From: Cichorium intybus
Taxonomy: Eukaryota; Streptophyta; Magnoliopsida; Asterales; Asteraceae
Assembly (NCBI GenBank): GCA_023525715.1
Contig: CM042017.1
Coordinates: 80,408,857-80,472,856, forward strand
Direction: 5' to 3'
DNA: 64,000 nt
Positions within the stretch are counted from its first letter, which is position 1, and each line of letters begins with the position of its first letter. Of the stretch, positions 27,452-38,288 are shown one piece after another. The translations under genes were made by a program, and so were the position numbers. The notes under the pieces were generated by a model. It was not told the DNA's origin, ran no database searches, and was given only the letters and a program-made list of their open reading frames with translations.

Positions 27452-27468
27452 CCCGTGCTCCGCACGGG
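27452..27468 (-). other. Helitron 3' terminal hairpin
   Basis: CCCGTGC / GCACGGG stem with a 3-base loop, ending 6 bases before the CTAG terminus. The second Helitron has the same structure at 54835-54849. Confidence 0.8.
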
Positions 27469-27559
27469 TTATTATTTTCTCGTGGGTCATATTGGCTAGG
27501 GTTTTAAACTGAAAATCTTTGGCGTTGCTTTGGTTTAATTTGTATTCTCTAGGGGTCCC

Positions 27560-27860
27560 TTTTAACAGCGTATAAATTGCTGTTTTTGCATTCCCGCCAA
27601 CAGAGTTTTGTAGTATACGTGTTTGCTTTGAATCTCTGTAAGGCACGTGTCCGTTTGTTGAATTGCTACATCCAAACAATAAAACGTGCCAATTAGACTT
27701 CATTTTTTATACAATACAATAAAAGGAAAATAGAAAATAAACTAATGTAAGTGCAAACCTCAATTTCCGGATAACGGCTCCATGTGTTAGTAGTCTGCGG
27801 TTAATGTGACAACCTTCTTTCAAGCGTGTACCAACTGATAAGGTTTGGGAAGCACCGGAG
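27560..27860 (-). pseudogene. kinesin-7-like motor-domain fragment (two exons)
   Basis: Exon 27860-27759 follows a CTGTAG acceptor and reads SGASQTLSVGTRLKEGCHIN.. VIRKL; exon 27665-~27560 reads GHVPYRDSKQTRILQNSVGG NAKTAI. This is the kinesin switch II/alpha4-alpha5 region (family pattern RLKEGxHINRSLLTLGTVIRKL .. HIPYRDSKLTRILQxSLGGNA), closest in my memory to plant kinesin-7 (NACK-type). The P-loop and stalk are absent. Leu to Gln in DSKLTR and a short decayed C-terminus show it is non-functional. Captured by the Helitron. Confidence 0.8.
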
Positions 27861-27999
27861 CTACAGTCAAATAAAATTATGGTCAACAATTGAACTTTCT
27901 TCAAGTTGATAAAGATTATATTCTTTTAACGTATATTTTGGGTCACATAAACCAAAATAAATGATCTGACCCTAAAAAATTGTATTTTTTAAATGCATT

Positions 28000-29120
28000 T
28001 TAAGATGATATTTTTAACGCATTTTAAAGGTTAAGGGTAAAGCCGAATTGGAAAATCAAATCCATGAACACAATCCAGCATTTCTTACAAAGTCTTACAA
28101 CGGATGGACCCTCACGCATTCCCGCCACAAATATCGTAACCGACCTCATTTTTGTAAACATGAGTCTATAGGACTTCATTCAAAAAGAAACTTACCATGT
28201 TTTTAAAGAAATCTTAGTAATCTCAGATATCCGACCATTCTTGACGGTAATTCTGTTGTAAATTGCATATGTCGGTAAAAAGAGTAAATTCCATTGCTAC
28301 TTTCTATAATTGTCGCTTAATTCAATAAACATATAAAATACTTATAAAAGAGTACTGCCAAATTACCTTCATTTGCCCCTCTAAGTTCATTTTCTATAAC
28401 AGGCTTTGAATCTCGATGCTTTTGACGTATCTGTACATTCCTTAATGCATAATTCTCTGATGATTTGTTTCACTCTTTCTCCCTAAAACTCTGGAAAATA
28501 TAATAAGCATTAAAACCAACATTTAATTGAGGTTTGGTTTAAAACAAATACACAATTATGGTCGGGCCTGCCTTTGACTTCGCACAGCGTAATTTTATTC
28601 CAACTTCCTTCAAAGATGCAAACAACTACAACTTCAAAGAGCAACAATTATAGTAACTAAAAAAAAATAAGGTTTCATTTAAAACAAAAATTAACCCAAA
28701 CATGCCTAGTGATCTGGATAGCAAAAATAGAACAATTCGTTACCATTTGATGAACTTAACCCTAAAATACAACTCATATAGATGCCACACCACCATGGTA
28801 GCAGGTCAAAAACTGGCTGAGTGCCTTCATTGGAACAAAATTAGAACGTTTACCGACTTGGGATGTCAAAAATGGAATAGTTCGTTGTCATTTCATGAGC
28901 TTTACCCTTAGACATATTACTTGAGAAGTTGTATGTTTTAGAGTTTATAAATAGAGAAATTTAAATGAGGCATTGCTAGTTCTAAACCTGTGTGAATTTC
29001 TTCATTATCGTCTTTCCATCATCATCAAGTGGCTCCACCAGTTGGTTGAAGCGATGATGATTTTTTCTTTTCATTCATTAAAATTGCAATTTACTAAAAT
29101 AACAAACCGACATAAAAAAA
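28000..29120. other. Helitron interior without recognisable gene
   Basis: A short minus frame near 28490-28370 (SENYALRNVQIRQKHRDSKP) could be another captured exon, but I do not recognise it. The + strand 69-codon frame at 28702 has no motif. Confidence 0.3.
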
Positions 29121-29129
29121 TAAAATAAA

Positions 29130-30550
29130 TATCGCCGGTTGCCTTTGCATGCCCCTCCATGGCTCTGTAAAGCCGGTCCAAAGTATACAAAATCAATCCA
29201 TGCATATACTGCGCATCTTTAACCTACAAAAAATAATAATATAAGATCCTAAATTTAAAAATTATTAAACTTATATTAGTAAAAGAATAATAAATAAAAA
29301 AAACATAATCCTTTTTAATTTTATCAATGCAATTTTGAAACTGCACGATTTTCTTCTCGACTTCAACAATTAATAGCCTTCTTTGGACTCGTGCAATTTT
29401 CCCTCTGCCTTCTGCCCTGGTGTCCTGAGAAGAAAAAGGTTAAAAGATAATTGGGGGGTATTTTGGTCTTTTAATAATTATATTGTAACGGAAGACCTGT
29501 TTGAGTGAAGCGTGCAATAACATGAGCACCACAAGAGAAAGAAACAATGCTGGTAAAGCAGCAAGTATGGAAAAGTTTATCTCATTTGCCCTCAATATTT
29601 GATTCAACTCCAGCATTGCCCTATTTGTAATAAATTCATTAGTGTGAATAATATTAATCAGAAAATGATTTATATAACCTCAAGTCACGTTTCAATGTCA
29701 AGTTTTAACTTCTAAATCTGTCATGACGAAAAAAACCAAGGTCATTTGTGAATATTTCAAATAATTGATCAAAAATAGAGTAAGAGGGTGTTAGTGTGTG
29801 TGTGTGTATGTGTGTTTGTGTGTGTTTTACTTCAATTAGCATTGCACAGGAATTTGGATTCGATGCATAAGCTCCTTCTCGTATCTACAGCAATTCATAA
29901 AGTCATTAAGAATTAGACAATAATAGAAGAAATAGCAACGTACTTTTATTTTTTCATAGTACAGCATTGTACTTTCAATTTTTACTTAATAAGGCATTTA
30001 AGTATGAAGTATCAAAAATCTACCAATTATAGCATTGTACTTTCACTTTTTTTCTAATTTGGACATTTAGATTAGAATGTCTACCTAATTGTAACAGTGA
30101 TATGGTTTTGTAATTTGCGTATGTGTATTGGTCAATCGTATAACAGAAGGCTAAATCAAGAGATAGCAACCTACTTCCATTTACTTGTTAACTATAGCAT
30201 TTCATTTCCATATCTTTCTATTACAGCTTAATACATTCAATCGTTTTCTTATTAAAAGTTAAAAGATTGTACTTGATAATTTTACCTATTTATCACATTC
30301 CACTTTCAGTTTTCTTATGAAACTGCTTTGAATTTGCACAACATTGCTATAATTGGGTAGGTTTTTGAAACTACAATTTTGTAATAGGAAAAAAATAAGA
30401 GCATAATCCTATAAGAAACAAATAATGAAAGTACATTGCTATTAAACAAAAGAGAAACTATTCATACCTGCCCATAAGTATTTCAACCATCTCCTGGTCT
30501 GATGCATTTTTCGGGAACTTTTGGCCTTTAGTATGCTAAACTGGTGGAAT
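29130..30550 (-). pseudogene. DGS1 (mitochondrial outer-membrane protein) gene fragment, five exons
   Basis: Minus exons: 30550-30468 (TKGQKFPKNASDQEMVEILM), 29884-~29855 (YEKELMHRIQ), 29620-29497 (LELNQILRANEINFSILAAL followed by a hydrophobic stretch), 29424-~29312 (DTRAEGRGKIARVQRRLLIV), 29223-~29133 (DAQYMHGLILYTLDRLYRAM EGHAKATG). The order and sequence match plant DGS1 (DGD1 SUPPRESSOR 1), a mitochondrial outer-membrane protein linked to galactolipid/lipid metabolism. GT-AG sites are mostly kept. A stop precedes TKGQ in the first exon and exon ends have decayed. The C-terminal part is missing. Captured by the Helitron, same orientation as its neighbours. Confidence 0.82.
29930..30440. 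repeat. degenerate 'agcattgtactttca' repeats in a DGS1 intron
   Basis: About seven units with AGCAATGTACTTT or AGCATTGTACTTTCA and spacers of 40-60 bases; more at 30700-30860. Same dispersed family as in 1-480. Confidence 0.5.
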
Positions 30551-30971
30551 CTGTAGAGGAAAACCAAATCATGGACATGATTAACGTACCTCAAGAATAC
30601 AATAAAGAGAAATTCAATAGTTGGCTAAATCGTCTTTAACCACAGCAACACGCATCACAAACTCTTTTACCCAACGCACATGTATCAAGTACGCTTCGAA
30701 TTTATTTTTCTAAATGTATGTTTCAACACCGCACTTTGATTTATTTGTTTTTCTTATTACAGCGTTGTATTTTCAGTTGTTTTCTTATTAAGACATTGTA
30801 CTTTGGAAAACCTACCCGACTATAACAATGAAAATTGTTTCACCACGCACGTAAGCCTCTTAGTTATATTGTAGTCAAGACCTTCCATCTTAGAAATTAA
30901 AAAGGTTTATAGACAATATTAATTTGCAAAAAGCCCTCAAAAAGCACACAGTCAACCATAAAAACTAGTTT

Positions 30972-31013
30972 TTTTTTTGAACGGCAAAAAATAATAATAA
31001 TAATAATAAATAA

Positions 31014-31066
<53 letters not shown>
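30972..31066 (-). mobile_element. 5'-truncated retroposon, 14-bp TSD, (TA)n inside
   Basis: Flanks 30958-30971 and 31067-31080 are both ATAAAAACTAGTTT. On the minus strand the insert ends GCCGTTC + poly(A), preceded by an ATT-rich stretch and a (TA)n array (31022-31066), like the 3' end of a plant SINE/LINE. Confidence 0.7.
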
Positions 31067-31069
<3 letters not shown>

Positions 31070-31080
31070 AAAACTAGTTT

Positions 31081-31635
31081 ATTTTACACTGAATAATCAG
31101 AAAATCATACTCACAATCAGTTTGAATCTAATTCTTGCAGCTTCAAATGAAAACAATCACTTTAAATAACCAGGAAATCTCTCTCAAAGTGGACAGATTT
31201 AGTTTATATCAGAGTATTTACAGAGATATATGCAAATGAAGAAATTAATTTAGTTTATTTGTTTATGACTTATGAGTTAATGTCATATTATGCTCAACAA
31301 CTATCATCTTTAAATAAAAAAATAATTATTTAGATATATTTAATGTAAAATGTAATAATGTACCAAGAAAGAAGCAACCCATTTTTCGTTGATGAATTCT
31401 TGATGAGGTCTTAACTCAGAATGTTGGAATTCAAATTCCTCATTGGTTATCCAAAATAATAGACATACAAATAAATGCATACTAACAAGCATATATATGT
31501 ATATCATAAGATTTCACTTCTAGATTTTGTGACTACTGTTCATCAAGTAAACCATCCTGCAAATCATCTGTAAAAATTAGGGAAAAAAGGTAAATGTGCG
31601 AACATTTACCATCTCCTATGAGAAAGAGAGCGACA
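31081..31635. other. Helitron interior, no recognised gene
   Basis: A minus frame near 31470-31360 (EFEFQHSELRPHQEFINEKW) looks coding but matches nothing I can name. Confidence 0.3.
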
Positions 31636-32190
31636 TGTTAGGTGTGTGGAGGCTTAGAAGGATGCAAGACAAAGCAATGTTTTCTCCTGCTACCACCCAT
31701 TGTTGATTACAATTTCACAAGTCAAAAGAAAGTTGGTAAACTACACATTTTGTCTAAATTGGCTAGTAGCATGAAGCCTATATAAAGGGTGGTGAAACAT
31801 AAGAAAAAATGCACCAACACTGCACCACACAAAAACACAAACACAACACAAACACAATACATAGATAGATATATTAGAGATAGCCTTTTGTGCAAAGTCC
31901 AGTTTGGCAGCCAAAAGTGCGAGTGATATTTTCTTGTGAATGGTTAGACTACAAGTGCAGTTTAGCCTTGTATGATTGTAATTTTCTTGGTGTTAATAAA
32001 ACTCTCTCTCTCTCTCTCTCGTTTGCCTGTGGACGTAGGTCGTGATCCCGTGACCGAACCACGTTAAATATTGTGTTCCGATTTTATATTTTCGTTTACC
32101 GTTTATTTCGGTAATTTTATTCCGCTCGTGTCACCGAAATCAAATATCGATTTGTTTGAAGTGCTTAACTCGTTTTGTTATATCCCAACA
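31636..32190. mobile_element. solo LTR, copia-like, TSD CGACA
   Basis: Starts TGTTAGGTGT and ends TATCCCAACA; flanks 31631-31635 and 32191-32195 are both CGACA. 555 bp, with a (CT)n run and then 'cgtttgcctgtggacgtagg', typical of the R-U5 part of plant Ty1-copia LTRs. No internal domain. Confidence 0.88.
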
Positions 32191-32199
32191 CGACAATCA

Positions 32200-32925
32200 T
32201 CAATTAATTAGGCGCTGCATACCAACTATTCCAATGAAATGTCCCAGAAATAATAAAATGCAAGTCAAGACCTACACAAATATACCAAAGAAACAAACTA
32301 AAATCAACGCAATCATGAAGATTAAAAAAAGAATGGGATAAAATAGAAACACGAAGGAAAACAAAAACCCTAAAATTAGGACGATAAACACCTCAAATTA
32401 AAACCAAAAACATAGCAGATAGATTGCATTTACAGGTCAACAATGCAGTAGGAAATTAAATAATACGACAAACATAGCCCCACTGACACGAGACCTCAAC
32501 AATTTGGCGCAACCAAAAGGAACCAACGATAACCATACCTGAAGAAGAACGATTCAGTAAGCACAATAGAAAAACTGGAGCCGTCGGGAGGAAAAAAAAC
32601 TTCGTTTCGTTGAGTGGACCACGGGATAGCAGAGCTTGAATCAGCGAGTGTTTTCGGTGGGTGGTTGCGATTAGGACTTGACGCGAGTGTCGTGGTCGGA
32701 TATGTTGACCGGCGGAGAATCCGAGACGTGAAGTGGTGGAGCGGCGATGCAAGATCATTTGGGGAGGATGGGTGGAATCACTTTGATTCTTCACACTTTT
32801 CCAATTTCAAGCTTATTATCGCCCAAATCCAACACACATTTGCTAAATTGCACACATGCAGTTCAAATTACCCGAATAGCAACCAGATCCAAGCATGAAA
32901 AACGAATGAAATCGAATAGAACTAC
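32200..32925. other. Helitron interior, unassigned
   Basis: Overlapping 60-110 codon frames on both strands without any motif. May include intron and flank of the captured KAS I fragment. Confidence 0.3.
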
Positions 32926-32929
32926 AAAC

Positions 32930-33116
32930 CTTAGAGCGTTTATCACCACCAAGATCAGCATCTTCAAGCGCCTTTTTACCGGAAACAATGCAATACCGTA
33001 GACAATCATCAAGCCTCCGGTCATTCTTCCCATCGATATACCCATCCGCCTTAAACCCCCGAATCTGACCTCCAAGCCGTGTCGGAAACTTGGACGCATC
33101 GAACCGGTCTATCAAT
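32930..33116 (-). pseudogene. KAS I (3-oxoacyl-ACP synthase I) exon fragment
   Basis: Minus exon between a CCGTAG acceptor (33117) and a GTTTGTAG donor (32929) reads LIDRFDASKFPTRLGGQIRG .. GYIDGKNDRRLDDCLRYCIV. This is the highly conserved segment of plastid 3-oxoacyl-[acyl-carrier-protein] synthase I, which elongates fatty acids from C4 to C16. The catalytic Cys-His-His residues lie further on and are absent. The reading frame is still open across the exon, so capture was probably recent. It is the most 5' of three same-strand fragments in the Helitron. Confidence 0.88.
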
Positions 33117-33483
33117 CTACGGAACAGAGGTGGAGAGTGAATCGTGGGTGAGGCTTTGACGGTGAGTGAGAAAGACGAATGCAAAGGGCGAAAAGACGCA
33201 AAAAGACAGCCAATCGGAACTGTTGAAGATGCCGACGGATGGGTGAGAGTGGAGAGGAAGATGGTCGCAGCTGCAAAGGAGGTGGCGGTGTAGAAGACGC
33301 AAAACCCACACAGTTGTAGAGAAATCGAGAAAGATATTCCGATCGGCAATCCATAGAAAAACGACCCGGGTTAACCTGATCCAAACCCGAAAAAAAACCC
33401 GAATCAAACAAAAGATCCACGCGTCACAAACCTAAAAAAAACGTACACCACATGAGGAGAAATCACGCAAATTGATTAATAGA
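33117..33483 (-). other. 5' part of the Helitron, unassigned
   Basis: A minus frame (33420-33112) runs here but shows no motif and I see no plastid transit peptide joined to the KAS I exon. Ends at the candidate Helitron 5' terminus. Confidence 0.3.
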
Positions 33484-33674
33484 TAAATATGAATTTTATT
33501 AATTTTATATCATCTAAATAATATGATTATAATATAACCTTTTCTTAAAACAATTAAAAGATATATGTTATCATAACGTTTAGATAATATTTTAGAATAA
33601 CTTTTTGATAATATGTATATTAGAAACTTTAAATATATGTTTGCAAAACTTACGGTTCATATATATATATATAC

Positions 33675-35530
33675 TGTAACACCCGACTTATTAACAAAAA
33701 CACCCCAAAAATTTTTCATTTTTTCAAACCAAATATTTTACAAACAAACCATAAGTAGGGGTATTAGTTAATACAATACGAGTACAAGCGTATCACGAAG
33801 TACAATACATAAAATATTATACATTCTTCAAGCCGGGATGTCACTTCAAATCCTAAGTCCTCAGTCACGGACTTTATCTTTTCCCTTGGCAGGATCTCGC
33901 TCACCTGCAGGGACATATCAAATAAACCGTGAGCTATAAAGCCCAATGAGTAATCAAATCAAATATAACATGTATAAAAATAAAATTCTCTATACAAAAT
34001 CAAATAGGCATTCTCATGCAACACAAAATCATATATGGCTCACGGGTTTATCCCGCTTTTGCCTAGACTCACGGCTCCGTTCTTGTCATCTCGATGACTC
34101 ACGGCTTACCCGGTATTGTCTTATATAAGTTTGACTCACAGCTCCGTTCTTGTCTATTATAGACTCACGGCTTATCTGGTATTGTCATATCATTCATTTT
34201 TATTGACTCACATCTCCGTTCTTGTCTATTATAGACTCACGGCTTATCTGGTATTGTCATATATCAAATCATATAATCTGTCATTTTCGTCCCCAAAACA
34301 ATTTCCATCTGCAGCTGCTCATTTAATATCTATCACATCGGATAACAGTGAGATTACTCACCTGAAGGTTTGCTACCGTTAGCTATCGTTGTTTCTTGCC
34401 TTCCAATGTAATCCGTAAGGCTTTGTCCCGTACCTATAATTCCATTTATTTTTAAAATGATTATAGGTTAACAACCATTCTAATTGACTCTAATGCAATA
34501 GAGTTCAATACAATATCATTATAAACAATGCCTAGATAATAAACTTTACATTTACTATCTTTTTATGAATTTTACTATTCACCGAGGCATTCGAATCGAT
34601 CTACAGTGCCCCCGAGGGGTCGAAAACTCAATATAAAAATTTTCCCAAACTTTTCAGACCATAACGAGCCTACGGTTCAAGTTTGAGCTAAATCGGACAA
34701 GGCAAACAAAAGATAGCATTTCTGACTCCCTGCCTTGGAGGCGCACTGCGCCTGGAAGGGGGCGCACTGCGCCTAGCGCCAGTGCAGGTCTCCTGTCCAG
34801 TCGCGAATTGTGCACTGTAGCTTGCAGTTTTGGTCTATAAGTTCTTAATGCTATTCTTAACCGTTTGGGGTTTATTCCTAGGCTAAAACCTTACATTTTA
34901 ACAAGGTTTTCAACCCTCAAAACCCACTCAATCAATCAAAGGAAGGATTAGGGTTCTTAGTTCCAAAAACCCCAAAACTTCAAATTCAACAATTTCAATG
35001 GTTTCAATGTCAAGTTCTTATCTAATGAGCATGTATAAGTGCAGGAATCATATACAAACTACATAGACTTCACTGAAATTGCCAATTTCAGTTTACCTAC
35101 AAAAATCCACCAAGAACAAATCAAGCTAGAACTTGAAATACTTACTTCCAAAGCTTCCAAACCTTCAATTCCAATGCAATAATCCGATTTCTAGCTTTAT
35201 ATCATCAAAATCATTCCAATTTCTGCAATATCCACAAAACGAAAACCCTCCCGTAGCTCTCAAAATCTGCACAAATGGAAGAAGCTTCCATCCTTTTATA
35301 CCTCCAGAAATTTCAGTTTAGTCCTTGGAGTTGTATTTATTGAACTTTTGCCACAATTAACAATATTTATGACAAAAATCAGATTTTATAACATTTTAAG
35401 TCCACAACTCAAAATATTATTACAAGGCAAATCCTTTTCTGTCCAAAAGACCAAATTACCCTTCTAAGGTAAAATGACCAATTTGCCCTTTTTATTATAA
35501 TTACATAATAAAACATGTTTTGGCGTTACA
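33675..35530 (-). repeat. 3' LTR of outer chromovirus (1856 bp)
   Basis: Contains three imperfect ~75-bp tandem units at about 34069-34262 (ACTCACGGCTCCGTTCTTGTC.. TTATCTGGTATTGTCATAT) and a GGCGCACTGCGCC repeat pair near 34740. Differs from its partner by about two dozen substitutions and a 6-bp indel at the GGCGCACTGC repeat. Confidence 0.93.
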
Positions 35531-35546
35531 AATTCTCCCCTCCTTT
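35531..35546 (-). other. polypurine tract of outer chromovirus
   Basis: Minus strand AAAGGAGGGGAGAATT directly abuts the 3' LTR: a standard plus-strand primer. Confidence 0.75.
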
Positions 35547-35566
35547 AAGAGATTTCGTCCCCGAAA

Positions 35567-38288
35567 TCATACAAAAAGTTGAGGGTATTTCTCCCTCATT
35601 TCACTTTCGGTCTCCCACGTCATGTCGGAACCTTTGTGATGACGCCAAAGCACTTTCACCATGCTGATTTTCTTGTTTCGCAGCTGTTTTACCTTGCGGT
35701 CTATCACCCTCTCGGGTTGTTCCGGATATCTCAATTTTTCATCCACCTCAATTTCAGCAAGAGGTATATGTTGAGACTTATCAAACAAAGTTTTCCTCAA
35801 TGGGACACATGAAATACATCATGTATACCTTGGAGTTCATCAGGTAACTCCAATCTATATGCCACGGCTCCAACTCTTTGGGATATACGGAAAGGTCCAA
35901 TGAAGCGAGGACTCAACTTCCCTTTCTTCCCAAAACGAATTAGGCCTTTCCAAGGGGATACTTTGAGCATTACCATATCTCCTACTTGAAATTTTATCGG
36001 TTTCACCCGTTTGTATGCGTACTGTTTCTGTCGATTCTGAGCTACCTTCAAATTTTCTCGTATCAGTTTGATCTTTTCTTCCGTCTGTGCTACAATTTCG
36101 GGTCCAGCCAACGGCTTTTCCCCAACTTCAGTCCAGCAAGTCGGTGTACGACACGGTGCTCCATACAATGCCTCATACGGGGCCATCTGAATGCTGGAAT
36201 GATAGCTGTTATTGTACGCGAATTCTACTAAGGGTAGGTGATCTTCCCAGCTTCCACCAAAGTCAATTACACAGGTTCTCAGCATATCTTCCAAAGTTTG
36301 GATAGTTCTTTCACTTTGGCCATCGGTCTGCGGGTGGTACGCAGTACTCATGAGTACTTTTGAACCCAATCGCTTTTGAAGACTTTGCCAAAAATGGGAA
36401 GTAAATCTGCTATCTCGATCCGACACAATCGATATTGGTAATCCATGTCGACATAACACCTCATCTATGTAGATTTTCGCCAGTTGATCCACCCTGTACT
36501 TCTCACTAATCGGTATGAATTGTGCTGATTTTGTCAGTCGATCAACAATCACCCACACCGAATCATGACCTCGCGGTGTCCGCGGCAACTTTGTTACAAA
36601 ATCCATAGTGATATGGTCCCACTTCTTCTCTGGAATCGGCAATGGTTGTATTTCCCCGTACGGTTTCTGATGGTTTGACTTAACTTGCAGACACGTCAAA
36701 CATCTTTCCACATATTTTCCAATGTCTCTCTTCATTCCAGGCCACCAATACATCGGTTTTAACGTCCGATACATCTTGGTACTGCCCGGATGAACTGCAT
36801 ATCGACTGAAATGTGCATCTTCTAGAAGCAAATTCTGCGCTTCTCCTTGTTTTGGAACCCATACACGTCGTCTGAAGGTCTTCAATTTCTGAGCATTTTC
36901 TTCCAGATGCTTCAAATATCCAACCATTCGTTCGCTTTTTACATTCTCCGGCTTACACGCTTCTTCTTGTGCCGAACGAATCAATTCTGGTAACCGGCTT
37001 GCTACACCCATACACGCGGACGTAACTTTCAATGGTGCTTCTTTCCGGCTTAGAGCATCTGCCACCATATTCGCCTTTCCAGGGTGGTACCGAATTTCAA
37101 AGTCAAAGTCTTTAAGTAGATCCATCCACCTTTGCTGTCGCATGTTAAGTTTTTTTTGGTCAAATAAATACTTCAAGATTTTGTGGTCAGTATAGACAAC
37201 AAATTTCACACCGTATAAATAGTGCCTCCACAACTTCAAGGCTAGGATCACCGCAGCTAATTCCAGATCATGAACTGGATATTTATTTTCAGCATCTTTT
37301 AGTTGGCGGGACGCATAAGCTATTACCCGACCTTTCTGCATTAGTACACATCCAAGGCCGACTCTTGAAGCATCGCTGTAGATCACATACTCTTCTCCGC
37401 TTTGCGGTAGTGTTAACACTGGTGCTTCACACAAGGCTTGTTTCAACCTTTGGAAAGCTTCTTGCTGTTTTTCCGCCCACGTGAACTTTTCGCCTTTCTT
37501 GGTCAACTTGGTCAACGGGACAGCTATCGAGGAGAAATTCTCGACAAATCTTCTGTAATAGCCTGCCAAACCAAGAAAACTTCGTACTTCAGTTGGACTT
37601 CGAGGCGGTTCCCACTTCATCACTGCTTCAATTTTCGCTGGGTCAACTTTCACCCCTTCGGCATTGATTACATGGCCAAGAAATTGAACTTCTCTTAACC
37701 AGAATTCACACTTGGAGAATTTAGCATACAGCTTTTCTCGGCGAAGCAACTCCAACACTTGACGCAGATGTACCTCATGCTCGGCTTGGCTTCACGAATA
37801 CACCAAGATATCATCTATAAACACTATCACCGAGGTATCAAGGAACGGTCGACACACACGGTTCATGAGATCCATGAATACGGCTGGAGCATTGGTTAAC
37901 CCGAAGGGCATCACCAAAAACTCATAATGACCGTATCGTGTGCGAAAAGCTGTCTTTGGAACGTCAGATTCACAAATCTTCAGCTGATGGTAACCCGACC
38001 TCATGTCAATTTTTGAAAAGTAGGATGCTCCTTGTAGCTGGTCGAACAAGTCATCAATTCGTGGGAGCGAATACTTATTCTTCACCGTGATCTTGTTCAA
38101 TTCCCGATAGTCAATACACATGCGCATTGACCCATCTTTCTTCTTAACAAACAGGATAGGGGCTCCCCAAGGCGATGTACTCGGTCTGATGAAACCCCTG
38201 TCTAATAGTTCTTCCTGTTGCTTTCGCAGTTCCACCATTTCTAAAGGTGCTAAACGGTATGGAGCTCGAGCAACAGGTGCAGCTCCCG
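35567..38288 (-). pseudogene. outer element pol, 3' part: RT, RNase H, integrase, chromodomain
   Basis: Reading leftwards: RT (from 38288; SPWGAPILFVKKKDG, TKxAFRTRYGHYEF, FIDDILVYS), a stop at 37792-37794 directly after DDILVYS, then the same frame from 37791 to 35797 with RT thumb, RNase H (VIYSDASRVGLG, YTDHK), integrase zinc finger (HPGSTKMYR.. CLTC), core (DFVTKL.., SDRDSRF, TAYHPQTDGQSE) and the GPF segment. A 1-base deletion at about 35800 (after FHVSH) puts the chromodomain (ISMVKVLWRHHKGSDMTWET) into another frame, 35800-35567. The TGA after DDILVYS sits where an Arg codon is usual, consistent with CpG decay. The 5' part of pol lies beyond the nested element, at 49381-49924. Reverse transcription and integration would need an intact protein, so this copy is dead. 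Confidence 0.92.
38284..38288. other. left target duplication (TCCCG) of nested chromovirus
   Basis: Repeated at 49377-49381; removing the insert rejoins the outer pol frame at this point. Confidence 0.95.

Larger units (their letters stand above)
27442..33483 (-). mobile_element. gene-capturing non-autonomous Helitron (KAS I, DGS1, kinesin-7 fragments)
   Basis: On the minus strand the 3' end is a 7-bp-stem hairpin (CCCGTGC-GGA-GCACGGG, 27452-27468) followed 6 bases later by CTAG (27442-27445) and a T (27441), the classic Helitron 3' structure. A 5' end TCTATTAATC at 33483 is preceded by A (33484), matching the A|T insertion rule. Three unrelated host-gene fragments lie inside in the same orientation, with introns kept. 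No Rep/helicase coding is visible, so it is non-autonomous. It was later hit by a copia-like LTR and a short retroposon. The 3' end is strong; the 5' end is a good candidate only. Confidence 0.75.

Noticed and set aside
27442..33483. Autonomous Helitron with Rep/helicase
   Set aside because: No HUH Rep motif or SF1 helicase motifs in any frame of either Helitron.
34069..34262. Regulatory tandem repeats of a host promoter
   Set aside because: They lie inside the LTR of the outer chromovirus and recur at 53358-53550, so they belong to the element.
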